The notes under the pieces are model-generated. The model had not been told where the DNA came from. It did no database searches and saw only the letters and a program-made list of their open reading frames with translations. From Antedon mediterranea (Eukaryota; Echinodermata; Crinoidea; Comatulida; Antedonidae), in the NCBI RefSeq assembly GCF_964355755.1, contig NC_092670.1, positions 10,231,201 to 10,295,200 of the forward strand: 64,000 nt of DNA, in the 5' to 3' direction. The position numbers and the translations under genes are program-made. Shown here one piece after another: positions 24,701-35,035 of the stretch; within the stretch, counting starts at the first letter, position 1; each line of letters opens with the position of its first letter.

Positions 24701-27387
24701 TTTTCAACTCCAAATAAACCAAAGAAGGAAGTTAAAACACCACGCTTATAGACCTACGAAAAGCCTCCATCGCTTTTTCATACGTTTAGTGGAGGACTTT
24801 ATCAATCTACTTCGAATGCAGCGTTAAGAAAACATATACATGACATCAGTATCCGCAGCGTCACTGATATAATTTCGCTGAAAAATCGCAATCATCCTTG
24901 CCTCATTCTGTGTTGTGTTGGACAATGAATCTGATACTCTGATCATCTCATCACCTGAATCGTGGCCAGACAGAGTTCGCGTGAGGGACTTTACACCTAG
25001 AAAGCCGAGGAATAACTTACATTGCTTCAAACATCATCCTACCTGATGAGGTTGTGAAAAAGTTAAACACAATATTTAAAAAAATTATTTGGAATTAGAT
25101 TGGAGCGAATATGAATTAGGTGGATTAAAAGTGTTCCACCTTGGCAACTATTTAGAATCTATTAGTTTATCGTGGATAATAAAATTGAGTTGTGTCTGTT
25201 GTGTCATCTGCAAAACAAGTAATTTTTAGCTCGTTCCTGTCGTGTAAATTTTGAGGTAGTTTAATACACTTAATTTAGTCAGACTGTCTAATTTTGCAAG
25301 CAAGTGGTTCTACACCTAGTACAAAAAGAAAGCAGAGATGGGACAGCCTTGTCTTACTCCTCTTTCGACATTAAAGAATTTAGACACATGTCCGTTATTG
25401 ATTAAAATGAAGGATTTTTCCAAAGTTTAGTCTTTTGAGAACATCTATTAATATCGCCTATTAATCGAGTCAAATGCCTTTTTAAAATCAACCCATAGCA
25501 TTCTCGAGTTTCTTGAGATATCTTCAATTTGTCTTATATTTTAGTGTATATTTCTTCCTTTAACAAAACCGCTTTGATCATAACTAATAATAGAATAACT
25601 TCTCGTTGCTAAGCATTTGGTTAGAATTTTATAGTCTAACTTTAAATGACTGCTAATAGGACGCCAATTATCTCGTGAGTGGCGGGGTAAAATTTTCCCT
25701 TTGTGTATAGCATTTAAGAGATTGAGATTTTGTTAATTCACCAAATTTGTATGATCATTAAATGCATTCACTACTTGTTATCCTATTTTAACCGAGAATC
25801 TTTTATAAATTCAGCAGGTGAGAGCCCATCATACCCAGGGCTTTTATTATTTTCAATCATTTTTAGTGCATTTAAACATTTCTCATAGCTATAATTCCAT
25901 CTAGAAATGATTCTATATTTTCTGTAAGAGTGTCGTTTTCAGATCTATATAGTTCAGAAAAGAAACTGACCTGCATGTTTAAAATGTCAGAGTTGTTTGT
26001 GATTTCTCTGTTAAATTTGTTTGAGTTTTTTTATACCTCTTATTTTTTCTAGATTAAAAAATATTTTGATGACCTTTCACCTTCTTCGCACCACTTTTCA
26101 CGAGATCTTATTTGAATGCCTCTAACTACGTGGTCGTAAAGCGTTTCATATTCCAATTTTACCTTGTTATATTGACGTCAAAGGGACAATAAGTTTTGTA
26201 TTTTTATTTTAACCGAATTTTGTTTGATTTACGCGAATCCGTGAATTTGTATACCAAATTCATTTTTAATTTCAATTTTTTTTAAGAGAGAGAAGAGAGA
26301 GAGAGTGAAAGTGATAAGGTTACACTTCAGAGTCAATGGTTTTGGCTAACTAAATTTTTGCTTATTATATGTATAATAATGTTTGTTTTCTTTTATATAA
26401 CTTTAATTTTGCATGCCACTATTATAACCATTTTTATATTTTAAATAGATTTAAAAAAAAAAGGGAAACAGAGGGATGTAATGTAATGATATACATTTAT
26501 AATTGAGAAATCAACCTTTGTATCAGAATTCAAATAAGTTCACAAACTTGGCACAGAAAGTCCAGAGGAGAGTTTGTCCAGATGTTTTAAAAGTCCATTT
26601 AGCTCATAATTAAATCCCAAAAGTAAACAGTTTTTTGACCTCTCTAACCGTTCCCATTGTAAAACAATTAGATATTGACAGTTTTAAGCAAAGATTCGAC
26701 AGGGCCAATTCATCATTGTAACCTCCCCAGATAAGATCAATCACTTCCACCTAAACACCCCTGGATCAACTTAGGACCAATCATTAGCTCCATAAATGAT
26801 GTAATTGACATACTGTATGCAAATGAACCGAAGCCAATATACCCCCACGAGCCCAGACACACCTTACAGCCACTTCACGGAGCACACACCTCACAGCCAC
26901 TTTCTCAGAAGCAGACCTACACACCTCACATCTCACCAACAGCATCACCTAAACCTCTGTTCCTTATCCTTATACTTATAGTTGTATATTATATTGTATC
27001 AAGTATTATTGAATAAACAATATATGTGTTAATGCAGTCAAGCGAGTAAGAGTCTTCATTACAAGTCAGAAACCTCATAACACTATATTACACTACGTGA
27101 TCATTTTCATTAAACCAAATTTTGTTGCACAACTACATATGTACATGCATCTGCTGTCCAAGTTACAACATTACTGCTATCGCCGTTTTTGAGATCTGAG
27201 ACCAACAAAAAATGAGCAGAAAAAATGAAATTTTTGACAATAACAATAGGCTATCACTCTACAGAGAGCGATAGCGTAATAAATACAAATACTACTTACT
27301 TCTTGATCGGCATACATCAGTATCTGCTATTGTTTGACTGGCAGCCAACACAACTAACATACAGCCAATTACTATCTTTGAATTCAT
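15754..27387 (-). CDS. FReD gene 2: secreted fibrinogen-related domain protein, four exons
   Basis: Model: exon 1 27387-27300, exon 2 20535-20399, exon 3 19761-19518, exon 4 16019-15754 (stop TAA 15756-15754). The lengths 88+137+244+266 sum to 735 nt, exactly 245 codons. Exon 1 encodes a signal peptide (MNSKIVIGCMLVVLAASQ), a short Cys-containing linker, and ends A|GTAAGT (phase 1). The phase fits the proximal of two tandem acceptors, gttag|AG, at exon 2 (CCMRDCGDILRNDPSA ... CDMKDDGSWT). Exon 3 has an 18-nt deletion relative to genes 1 and 3, removing six residues between NRIT and MTDHLD. Exon 4 carries the calcium-site-like YDRDNDK, the Cys pair of NCAEY..WWYNSCHHSNLN and the end VKRAP. Unlike genes 1 and 3 it has no PAN exon. 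The link between exon 1 and exon 2 is inferred from strand, phase and context; exons 2-4 are secure. The likely role is a secreted lectin-like protein. Confidence 0.7.
16896..18697 (+). repeat. Homogeneous 50-bp minisatellite, about 36 copies (intron 3 of FReD gene 2)
   Basis: The unit TACACATACTGTTGCATTGA CTGCCTCATAAATGCCTACT ACATTAATCA (50 bp) repeats head to tail with almost no length change. Variants are mostly single substitutions: AAATGCC/AATTGCC in the later half, TACATATACT in the first third. This uniformity suggests recent expansion or continuing homogenisation. There are no unique spacers and no coding frame. It lies in the intron between exons 3 and 4 of gene 2. Confidence 0.97.
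18698..19517. other. Remainder of FReD gene 2 intron 3
   Basis: From about 19140 the sequence is the conserved FReD intron ('aaattatgctagaacgctgctg', split here as 'aaattatgctag' and 'aacgctgctg'; 'gacgccaccgctgcttagg'). 18698-19140 shows no recognisable feature. Confidence 0.5.
19822..19890 (+). ncRNA. tRNA-like sequence with pol III B box, probably SINE-derived
   Basis: GGTTCGAGTCC at 19865-19875 is a perfect B box. It is enclosed by the pairing arms GGTTG/CAACC and preceded by a D-arm-like 'ggcaggttagtgatctgg'. No complete acceptor stem or anticodon arm folds, so this is a tRNA-derived SINE remnant rather than a functional tRNA. Confidence 0.4.
20556..21428. mobile_element. Foldback element with sub-repeated TIRs (intron 1 of FReD gene 2)
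   Basis: The left arm (20570-20750) contains seven or more copies of (A)GTCAACTCGGCC/AAGTCGGCCCC-like units and ends with 'aaagtatggaacgcaaaaagtgc'. The right arm (21280-21425) is the inverted counterpart, from 'gcactttttgcgttccata' through GGCCGAGTTGAC units. Flanks carry TTTGTAAA on both sides (20548-20555 and 21429-21436), an 8-bp target duplication. This suggests a hAT-type or similar transposase in trans. The interior encodes nothing recognisable. Confidence 0.75.
22717..24679. mobile_element. TIR element with GGCCGTATTCACCAA ends
   Basis: GGCCGTATTCACCAA at the left end is repeated inverted at the right end, followed on both sides by arms rich in TTAAGGG. An inner GGTATTCACAAA repeat sits within each arm. 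No transposase frame is present. No target duplication could be fixed. The terminal GGCCGTATTC style resembles non-autonomous PIF/Harbinger-type families, but this is weak evidence. It interrupts the unrecognised coding relic and contains a second element. Confidence 0.65.
23242..24321. mobile_element. Nested long-palindrome element with 10-bp target duplication
   Basis: The ends GGGTGTCACGAAACCTAAGA and its inverse are flanked by TGAATCCCTA on both sides (23232-23241 and 24322-24331). The whole element folds back: 'accacgaaagctaagacc', 'acaccttagaattggcac' and 'caatgtttttgttt' all recur inverted in the right half, leaving a short centre near 23660. The 10-bp duplication fits Mutator-like (MULE) transposition. 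No ORF is supported. Confidence 0.8.
25310..26120 (-). pseudogene. L1/Tx1-like non-LTR RT relic (minus)
   Basis: Read on the minus strand, short frames give ..ENNKSPGYDGLSPAEFI.., ..HSRDNWRPIS.., ..LDYKILTK.., ..YDQSGFVKGR.., ..DFKKAFDSI.. and ..GVRQ.CPIS... These are in the order of RT domains 1-4 of L1/Tx1-clade elements. Many stops and frame changes show it is long dead. It lies in intron 1 of FReD gene 2. Confidence 0.7.
26530..27079 (+). mobile_element. Possible solo LTR or LTR element 3' end
   Basis: 26717-27079 starts TGTAACCTCC and ends CTCATAACA, with a TATA-like segment, AATAAA near 27012 and CA-rich middle sequence; this is LTR-like (TG..CA). 26530-26716 upstream reads as a short coding relic (NSFLTSLTVPIVKQLDIDSF). 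No second LTR copy or target duplication was found in the window, so the call is weak. Confidence 0.3.
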
Positions 27388-27415
27388 TTTGTATCAAACT
27401 TAACTTTCTAATAGA

Positions 27416-27451
27416 AATATTTTTTATCCTGCTATGTCTCCTTTATATATG
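27416..27451 (-). promoter_or_regulatory. TATA box of FReD gene 2 exon 1
   Basis: On the minus strand a TATATAAAG motif (27450-27441) lies 54-63 bp before the ATG at 27387. Initiation about 25-30 bp downstream would give a leader of about 30 nt. A consensus TATA at this distance before a signal-peptide ATG supports a true 5' end. Confidence 0.6.
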
Positions 27452-27479
27452 CTCCAAGCTCAATAATAAATCCGATTAA

Positions 27480-28744
27480 ACATTGTATTTTACCAAGGGA
27501 AGGTGTACAATTAATCCTGCCTTAAAGGAGATTAAACCTTTGGTAGCAATTATTCCTGTTATTATAATTCTTGGGAGGGGTCTGGATTTCCCATATTTCC
27601 CTAAGTAGATTAAACATCACATTTGGAAGCAATTATTCCTGTTTTATAATTCTTGAATTAATAATTCTTTAAATACTTCAGTCTCATTTCTCATTATCTT
27701 TTGGATAATGTATTTGGTTATTTCATCAATTATCTTCCTATCTTTTTTTTTTTACCATTTCTTAATTACCATTTTTTACCCATAAAAAAAAGTGAATTGT
27801 GTTCCTGATGATGGTAAACATCACTTTAAAAAAAATTAATGATAACATTATGATACTTTCTTAAGCTCTGTCTACCATCAAACTGTATGTGATGTGCCCA
27901 TATGTAAATCATTACCATTTTGGGCATAATTATCACTACCATATTTGGGCAGAGCACACTTTTTTTGGTCAAACTAGTTTGATAGTGTATTGTCTCCCAA
28001 AATCATGACAAATAAAGATTTATAAAAACAAACTTTGAATATGCCATTTTGCAGTTTGAATGACGTTGTACACTTCCACAAAGACAGAAAAATAATTATT
28101 TTTGCTTTCAATTACAGTTTTTCATGTAAATTTAATTTTTTTTAAATACGGTAAACAAACATTCTACAAAAGTTTGTCCACTTATTTTTAAAAGGACATC
28201 CATGACTTAAATAGTCTTCTCGTGGAAGACAGCTAGCCATCACAATTGGAATCCATTGAAAGATACGATCTTGGTAGAGCAAATACAATAGCATCTTTTC
28301 ACCATTTTCTTAACTTACACTTGCGTAGCCTGTCACTTTTGACGTGCTTGTATAACGTGGTTTTAAGTTGAAAATAAAATATGATGAAATTATTAAAGAA
28401 AGGTTGTAAAACAGAAATCGGGCAAAAAGAGTGCGTATTAATGCTTAACGCGCAGTGCGCGTGTAAAAATCTGAACACTCATAGCAATTCTTTAACCGCT
28501 TAAAATTGCCTGAAACTTATTCTAATTACATCAAAAATAAATTTTAAGCACGCATACGCATGCGTTATATGCGCTACAATTGTCTCAATACACTTAATAA
28601 CGTTCTAGAGCGTTTAGCTGGCTTTAACCATGTGGTTTTCTACCTCGAGCATAACCTTATTGGCTATATGGCAGTATTCAAGTAATTAAAATGTTGAATA
28701 GCATTTAATCCGATTTACATTTAGGTAAAACTTAGGGTTCAAAG
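27480..28744. other. Non-coding stretch with dispersed-repeat pieces
   Basis: A 100-bp repeat pair ('attaaacctttggtagcaattattcctg' and 'attaaacatcacatttggaagcaattattcctg', as short blocks) lies at 27530-27650. 28210-28620 resembles the inner part of the Helentron-like repeats at 37.9 and 42.5 kb ('tttcaccattttcttaac', 'cgtgcttgtataacgtgg'). 28620-28744 is an inverted copy of 14370-14500. No gene is seen. Confidence 0.5.
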
Positions 28745-29141
28745 CAGTGGTGGCGCCAGCGGGGAGGCTACGGGGGCTCTAGCCCCCTCGTCGGGGAGCC
28801 TAGCCCCCCCGTCGGGGAACACGGGTACTTTTTGTCGGGGAATATAATTAATATACAGTAAAAAGCGTTCGCGTTCACTTCGTTGCTAGCTTCAGCGCCT
28901 AGAAAACCGCGACGTTTCATTGACCGTGAGAGTACGTCAGAGTGATATTATGCACTTTATATGCATTCATTATTGCCAGCGATCTAACTTACTACTAAAC
29001 AATAGCTAGGTACGCACTTGTCTGGCGGTATCCCTTTGTACGAATTGTTCAACGTTGGGTCGAGACGCGTGATATCATGTTCCATCCAGGGACCAAAATG
29101 TGTACTGTAGTTATTTTCCAGGCGAAGTTTACAGACGGTTA

Positions 29142-29179
29142 AAGCTACGTTCACACCAAGCTTGATGTGAACGTAGCTT
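29142..29179. repeat. Short palindrome, 14-bp arms
   Basis: AAGCTACGTTCACA and its inverse TGTGAACGTAGCTT enclose CCAAGCTTGA. It abuts the first of the paired MITEs and may be the fused ends of an internally deleted TIR element. Confidence 0.75.
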
Positions 29180-29714
29180 AAGCCGATTTTCCACTAGGCG
29201 AATTTGTTCGCGCGAATCGAAGGCGTCAGCTAATACGCATGCGTAGAGAAGGATTTGGAAGACGTAAACATGAATACACATGCGTACAAGCTGGCGCGTT
29301 CGATTCGCGCGAACAAATTCGCCTAGTGGAAAATCGGCTTAAAGCTGATTTTCCACTAGGCGAATTTGTTCGCGCAAATCAAAAGCGTCATGCTCTGCGC
29401 ATGCGTATTCGAGTTTCTGTCTGTCATACTCCCTTCTGCGACGAATTCTAGTTCCTTGATTTTTCGCTGCAGCGAAATTTACTAGTTCGAATTGTTTCTA
29501 CTTTTTGCGAAGCGAAATATTGCGCAACCAATCAGAGTTCAGGAAATGAGCTATGATGCTTTCATGAGCACTCATGTGAATCGAAATGCTCAGCAACCAC
29601 GCGAGGAACATGAACGTCGCAACTATTCGCTTATGTAGTGGAAAGAGAGTAGGCAATTTTTTTCTCTTCGAAACGTTTGATTCGCGCGAACAAATTCGCC
29701 TAGTGGAAAATCGG
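29178..29714. mobile_element. Two adjacent MITEs with shared 40-bp TIRs
   Basis: AGC(C/T)GATTTTCCACTAGG followed by CGAATTTGTTCGCGC starts at 29180 and 29345. Its inverse ends at 29340 and 29712. This gives MITEs of about 165 and 370 bp joined at a shared TTAA-like junction ('cttaaagc'). TTA/TAA at the outer borders suggests PIF/Harbinger-type 3-bp targets. The second lacks most of the inner sequence of the first and contains unrelated filler. Confidence 0.75.
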
Positions 29715-30633
29715 CTTTACGTCGTGTACTGCGTCGACGTACGCTACACTACAGCAAAAACGAATTATGTTAATTGTTCGTATGTTCAACAATTTTTTAA
29801 TTTACAAGTAACCTTCTGTATCGTGGGGCACCTAAAATAAATTTTTCATCCATTACTAAACAAAAAAACATGCCATTTTCGCTTAGCCATTATTATAGCT
29901 AAGTTATTACATTTTCAATATCCTGTATGTCATGAATTTCTCACCACTCGGAAGTCCAGATGGTACGCACGCATACACTTGGGAGGAATAAACTTATTTC
30001 CCCGACTGAAAAAGGTCTACGCTTGCGTTTTTTAAGCCTCTAGGCCTGATGTTTCCAAAGTATAAAATGCAATTTTTTGAAGACCTGCAGCTCTAGTTTT
30101 AAACATTTTCTTAGCTCAGCCCCAACAATAAAGCTGGTCATATTTCGAAGAACAAGAAGTGCATTTTCCGGGACCTAACATCTCTATTTTTCAAACATTT
30201 CTTAGCTCAGTCACAACCATGATAGGGACTTATATATTTTGTTTCATGTTTTGAAGTATAATAAGTCCAATTTCCGGGACCTCCAACTCTATTTTTCTAA
30301 ATTTTCTTTGAACTTTTATTTTTTAAATTGAAAAATATGGATTGAAACAGTCATCGCGCATCGTTTTTTTGCACGCAGCATTTTATTTATGCATTATAAA
30401 AAATGGAAAAAATGGCTACCCTAAATCTGATTAAAATGACCTCAAATGACGCTAGAACGCGTTGCTTACGGGGGCTTCGCCCCCTGGACCCCCACCGGAG
30501 GCCCTTGGCGACCCCATGGCCCCCAGCCTAGTGATAGCCCCCTCGTCGGGGAATGTAGCCCCCGCGTATCCTGGCGCCACCACTGGTTCAAAGCATCATA
30601 CAATAAGAAGATCGTTACGAATGTTATGAGGTA

Positions 30634-33093
30634 TCTATATATAAATTCACGTAAGGGCAAAATTCGGTAAATTGCGCCTTACTTCTAGAATGTTTACTCG
30701 ATGGTATATAAAGTTGGTTCGTACTTTCGATACTGATTTTAACCACCTGATGTAAGCCTGTTTACTAATTAAATGGAGTTCGATAATTAGTTATTGACGA
30801 TTAAAACGAATTTAGGTTCAACGATTTGCCCCAAATAGGGGTGTTTTCCGATCGTGGTATACACTGTCCAATGCATGTCTATCTTGAAAAATACCCGCAT
30901 ACAATAATACGAGGATGCTTCGCATTTTCCTATCTCCTCCTACGATAATTGTTTTTAATGGATGAAAACCGGTTGAACAGTTCGAGTACATCATCATAAT
31001 GTTGAAGACAGACCTATTTTCTTAAAAACATACTATTTTGATAGATTTAATATACATTTATACAAATGTATTGATTTCCGATGAATGGAACATTCCAATA
31101 ATAACTCTTTGCTTTAACACAAGTACCACCAGCTGTAGGTAAATTTATTGGTCCTTGGGGAATTAACCTAAAACCTATATAGATAAGTATTGCAATACTG
31201 GACATTACTGTAAATACGTATTAACATTTGTGGTCGCCATTGAATTTACTGTGAGTGTGGGTACTGTTAGATGTATAACACAATCATGTACAAATAAACG
31301 TATTACTGTGAGTGTAGGCCCTACTGTTATATAGAACGTACAATATACAAATAAACTGTAGTACTGACAGTTGCTTCTCAACGTTTGTATTAATTAATAA
31401 TTACAAAGAATATAAACGTTGTAGTGGTACGTGTATCGTTACATGTACTATGCTATTTCAATCGACTATAACAGTGACAGTTTTAACAAAGTATTAAGTC
31501 GGAAATGTGTTACTGTATCAAGTGGTATATTATTTATAGGCCTGTGAGTAGGCCCTACTGTTATATAAAACGTACAATATACAAATAAACTGTACTACTG
31601 ACAGTTGCTTCTCAACGTTTGTATTAATTAATAATTACAAAAAATATAAACGTAGTGGTACGTGTATCGTTACATGTACATGCTATTTCAATGGACTATA
31701 ACAGTGACAGTTTTAATAAAGTATTAAATCGCAAATGTGTTACTGTATCAAGTGGTATATTATTTATAGGCCTATCAAAGTGAAAAAAATATTTCGTTAC
31801 TGAGTAGATAAATAATATATTAAAACATTGTTCTTCTTTGTACCCATATCCTCTTCCCCATCCCTCAAAACTAATGTTACACACAAAACACAAATTGGGT
31901 TTGTTTAAATGAGTCCAAATAACAAATTTGGACTCATTTTGTGACAAGTTTTTCTTTCGGAAGTAATTCCCAGTGTGCTAATTTCAGTTTAATACATAAA
32001 TCATCGTGTCTATTTATTCGTTTCTGTAAACAATAATAACTATTATCGTCCTGCAGTACGTACATTAAAATTTATTGGCCCTTGGGGAATTAACCTAAAA
32101 CCTATATATAGATAAGTATTGCAATACTTGGACATTACTGTAAATACGTATTAACATTTGTGGTTGCCATTGAATTTACTGTGAGTGTGGGTACTGTTAG
32201 ATGTATAACACAATCATGTACAAATAAACGTATTACTGTGAGTGTAGGCCCTACTGTTATATAGAACGTACAATATACAAATAAACTGTAGTACTGACAG
32301 TTGCTTCTCAACCTTTGTATTAATTAATAATTACAAAGAATATAAACGTTGTAGTGGTACGTGTATCGTTACATGTACTATGCTATTTCAATCGACTATG
32401 ACAGTGACAGTTTTAACAAAGTATTAAGTCGCAAATGTGTTACTGTATCAAGTGGTATATTATTTATAGGCCTGTGAGTAGGCCCTACTGTTATATAAAA
32501 CGTACAATATACAAATAAACTGTACTACTGACAGTTGCTTCTCAACGTTTGTATTAATTAATAATTACAAAGAATATAAACGTAGTGGTACGTGTATCGT
32601 TACATGTACATGCTATTTCAATGGACTATAACAGTGACAGTTTTAACAAAGTATTAAATCGCAAATGTGTTACTGTATCAAGTGGTATATTATTTATAGG
32701 CCTATCAAAGTGAAAAACATATTTCGTTACTGAGTAGATAAATAATATATTAAAACATTGTTCTTCTTTGTACCCATATCCTCTTCCCCATCCCTCAAAA
32801 CTAATGTTACACACAAAACACAAATTGGGTTTGTTTAAATGAGTCCAAATAACACATTTGGACTAATTTTGTGACAAGTTTCTCTTTCGGAAGTAATTCC
32901 CAGTGTGCTAATTTCAGTTTAATAAATAAATCATCGTGTCTATTTATTCGTTTCTGTAAACAATAATAACTATTATCGTCCTGCAGTACGTACATTAAAA
33001 AAAGCATTTTTTTTACGCTGAAATTACTGTGTATTCGAGAACCATCTGTGGGCACGACCTAGATGGTACGCGAGCGAAGCGAGCGTACCATCT
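30634..33093 (+). mobile_element. Non-autonomous Helitron, copy 2, with nested internal duplications
   Basis: The start A|TCTATATATAAATTCACG and the end hairpin AGATGGTACGC...GCGTACCATCT match copy 1 at 2679-4068. The terminal CTAG is altered to CTTT. Internally, a block of 930 bp is tandemly duplicated (about 31139-32068 and 32069-32998). Within each block a 234-bp unit, marked by 'aggccctactgttatata' at 31316, 31550, 32246 and 32480, is duplicated again. The identical small ORFs at 31696-31947 and 32626-32823 are by-products of this repetition. Confidence 0.8.
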
Positions 33094-33299
33094 TTAATTT
33101 AAATGTACAATTACTGTATACATAAATGAAGTATAATGATCCCTACATTGTTATTTAGGATGTGGATAAAGATAATTATGTTATTATCTAAGTGCTATTA
33201 ATTTTATGATGCCGTTCATTTGTGTTGATTATTATATTACTAAAAATATTACTCTAATTGAGCTCGGGTGAGGTCTCTATTCCTATCATTACATCTACA

Positions 33300-34430
33300 G
33301 CTTTATCAGTATTATGAAAACCATTTTTGCCGGCATCCAGTTCTCTTACTAAATGTGGTACTTGGGCCGGTATTATTTCTTGCTCTCATTAATGCCGGCC
33401 CGATTGAAGATTCAAATAATTTGTCGACCCACTCTTGGTGAAGTTGTTCCCAGAAACTCATTACCTATTACGTAGTCCCTTCTGGAAAATTTGAATGAAT
33501 GGTGTTTATTTAAAAATGGCAAAAGATATACCAAATCCTTTAAAAATTATAGACCAATTTCCTTCCTTTACTAAATTATGCATTCCCAACTTTATGATTA
33601 TTTGACAGCTAAGTTAAATATTCTGAATTAATATCATCAATATGATTTGCAAAGGTCACTCAACTGCTCATGCTGTCTTCTTAATAATACTTTTATTGAA
33701 CATAGAGCAATATTAGCGTGAAAGCTCATATATATTGGTGTATAAATCAAATAATTATTTGATTGAGAAATTTGTTTGATGTAATTAACCATTCTATTTT
33801 AAATAAGAAAATGCGAAAATTATGGTATTAAAGGCACTCCTTTAAGCATTTGCTTCTTGAGTTAGTTGGATGGCAGAAACAATTTGTCTCTATCCAATCA
33901 TTTAAATCATCGACCGAGGATATCACTTGTGGGTGTCTCCTCCCCCCAATTTTATTTTTACGTTAATGACCTGACTAATGTCAGTGAGAAGTTTAAGTGA
34001 TATCCTTCGCCGACGATACTACTATTTTATTTATCTTCTTGTTGACATTTTATTTAATACTTTTAATTATGAATTGTCTAAATGTAATGACTGGTTTCTT
34101 TAAATTCTAAATTCTTATAAGATTTAGAAGCTCATGATGCTCTTGATTGACTAATAGAAATTCCTATGAACTTACACCAATATCAAAGAGAAGCTTAGAA
34201 ACTGAACGTTGATGAAGTCAATGATGATTTAAGCATTTCTGACAAACAGATTGCATTAGACCAAAATTGGTATCCACTTTTCATCATGCCTCCCCTCAAA
34301 TGGTGGCAACTGTCAAGATCTTAGTTAGGCCAGATCCTTTTTATAATTTTTATCAACGACTAAAGGCCAACTCAAACAGCTGAATCCCGACGAGACTTGA
34401 GATAGCGTCAGGCGCAGTATTTAGGTCGTC
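33300..34430 (+). pseudogene. Degraded CR1/jockey-like RT (plus), inverted partner of 10838-12330
   Basis: Fragments in different frames give ..FKNYRPIS.. (33540), ..HSQLYDYLTAKLN.. (33590), ..STAHAVF.. (33660), ..PPILF..VNDLTNVSE.. (33945) and ..FADDTTI.. (34010), in the order of a non-LTR RT. Stops and indels are frequent. Flanking sequence 33096-33300 is an inverted match to 12340-12470, so it was copied together with host DNA. Confidence 0.65.
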
Positions 34431-35035
34431 GCGATAACTTTAAACTTGCTTTATTTCTCCCACGTGGCCAAGTTATCATAAATTTCGTTAGGAGAGTAAA
34501 CAGCACATGTTGAAAGCAGTTATTTTTGTGTTTGAATTGTCGGGGAGTTGCATAGGATTTTATTTCCTTCGTTATGTGATAATGAATCCAATAATGTAGA
34601 AAAGTTGATTTTGAAGGAATTAATTATTTTGTACGAATTTCTAATTTTTTTCTCGACGGAAAGGGGATTCCCCTCACATACTGCTTGTGACGTCACACAC
34701 TGCAATTCTTACCTCTTTATAATAGAGGGCGCTGTTGGCCTTAACCAAACCACCTGTTTGTTAAACAGATGTTGCCATGACGTATGCTATTGGGTATGTA
34801 TTTTAAGACAACAAACATCACAAATGAAAGAACAATAATAATATTACAATATTTTAAGTTCTTAACTTAACTAATTCTTCTGGTAAAAACCTAAAGTTAC
34901 TAAATCATTTAAAATGTTGTGTTAAGAAAAGAATCTCTTGCACTATTTGCTGTGTCAGTAGGTAAAGTAATTTCCAGTATAGATTATCTCTGAATATTTT
35001 ATACAATTACTATTGTACATAGTTAAAGTTCTCCC
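34431..35035. other. Intergenic stretch, nothing recognised
   Basis: Moderately AT-rich, with an isolated TGACGTCA site at 34688. The open frame at 34548-34838 has no recognisable domain and no supporting splice or promoter signals. Confidence 0.4.

Larger units (their letters stand above)
22021..25055 (+). pseudogene. Unrecognised degraded coding sequence, split by a TIR element
   Basis: Before the element, 22050-22395 reads as broken coding sequence (EYIKKFVSNLLDIYQYDKTE, EILCYVFLNMKEG) with several stops. 22400-22713 is open for about 105 codons (EDLIEGLRYVKEPSLTLNQS). After the element, 24683-24750 resumes as SELPKFSTPNKPKKEVK and then degenerates. I do not recognise the family. It could be a dead gene or an old retroelement gag. 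The composition is less AT-rich than the neighbours. Confidence 0.4.
28745..30585. mobile_element. Non-autonomous hAT element with 8-bp TSD
   Basis: TIRs CAGTGGTGGCGCCAG and CTGGCGCCACCACTG are flanked by the direct 8-bp duplication GTTCAAAG (28737-28744 and 30586-30593). The uninterrupted site ('ctttgaaacctaag', inverted) is visible at 14366-14380. A GC-rich subterminal repeat AGCCCCCTCGTCGGGGA occurs at both ends. No BED or hATC transposase frame is present, so it is non-autonomous. It carries nested MITEs and a small repeat array (30040-30300) related to that at 6280-7040. Confidence 0.9.

Noticed and set aside
27225-27479. 84-residue plus-strand ORF
   Set aside because: It is the antisense of the TATA box and signal-peptide exon on the minus strand, which has better signals.
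31696-32823. Two identical small minus-strand ORFs (GWGRGYGYKEEQ..) as genes
   Set aside because: They are duplicated non-coding Helitron sequence; copy 1 has a frame-broken version at 3565-3816, and there is no domain or splice support.
34548-34838. 96-residue plus-strand ORF
   Set aside because: No recognisable domain or splice or promoter context; chance open frame.
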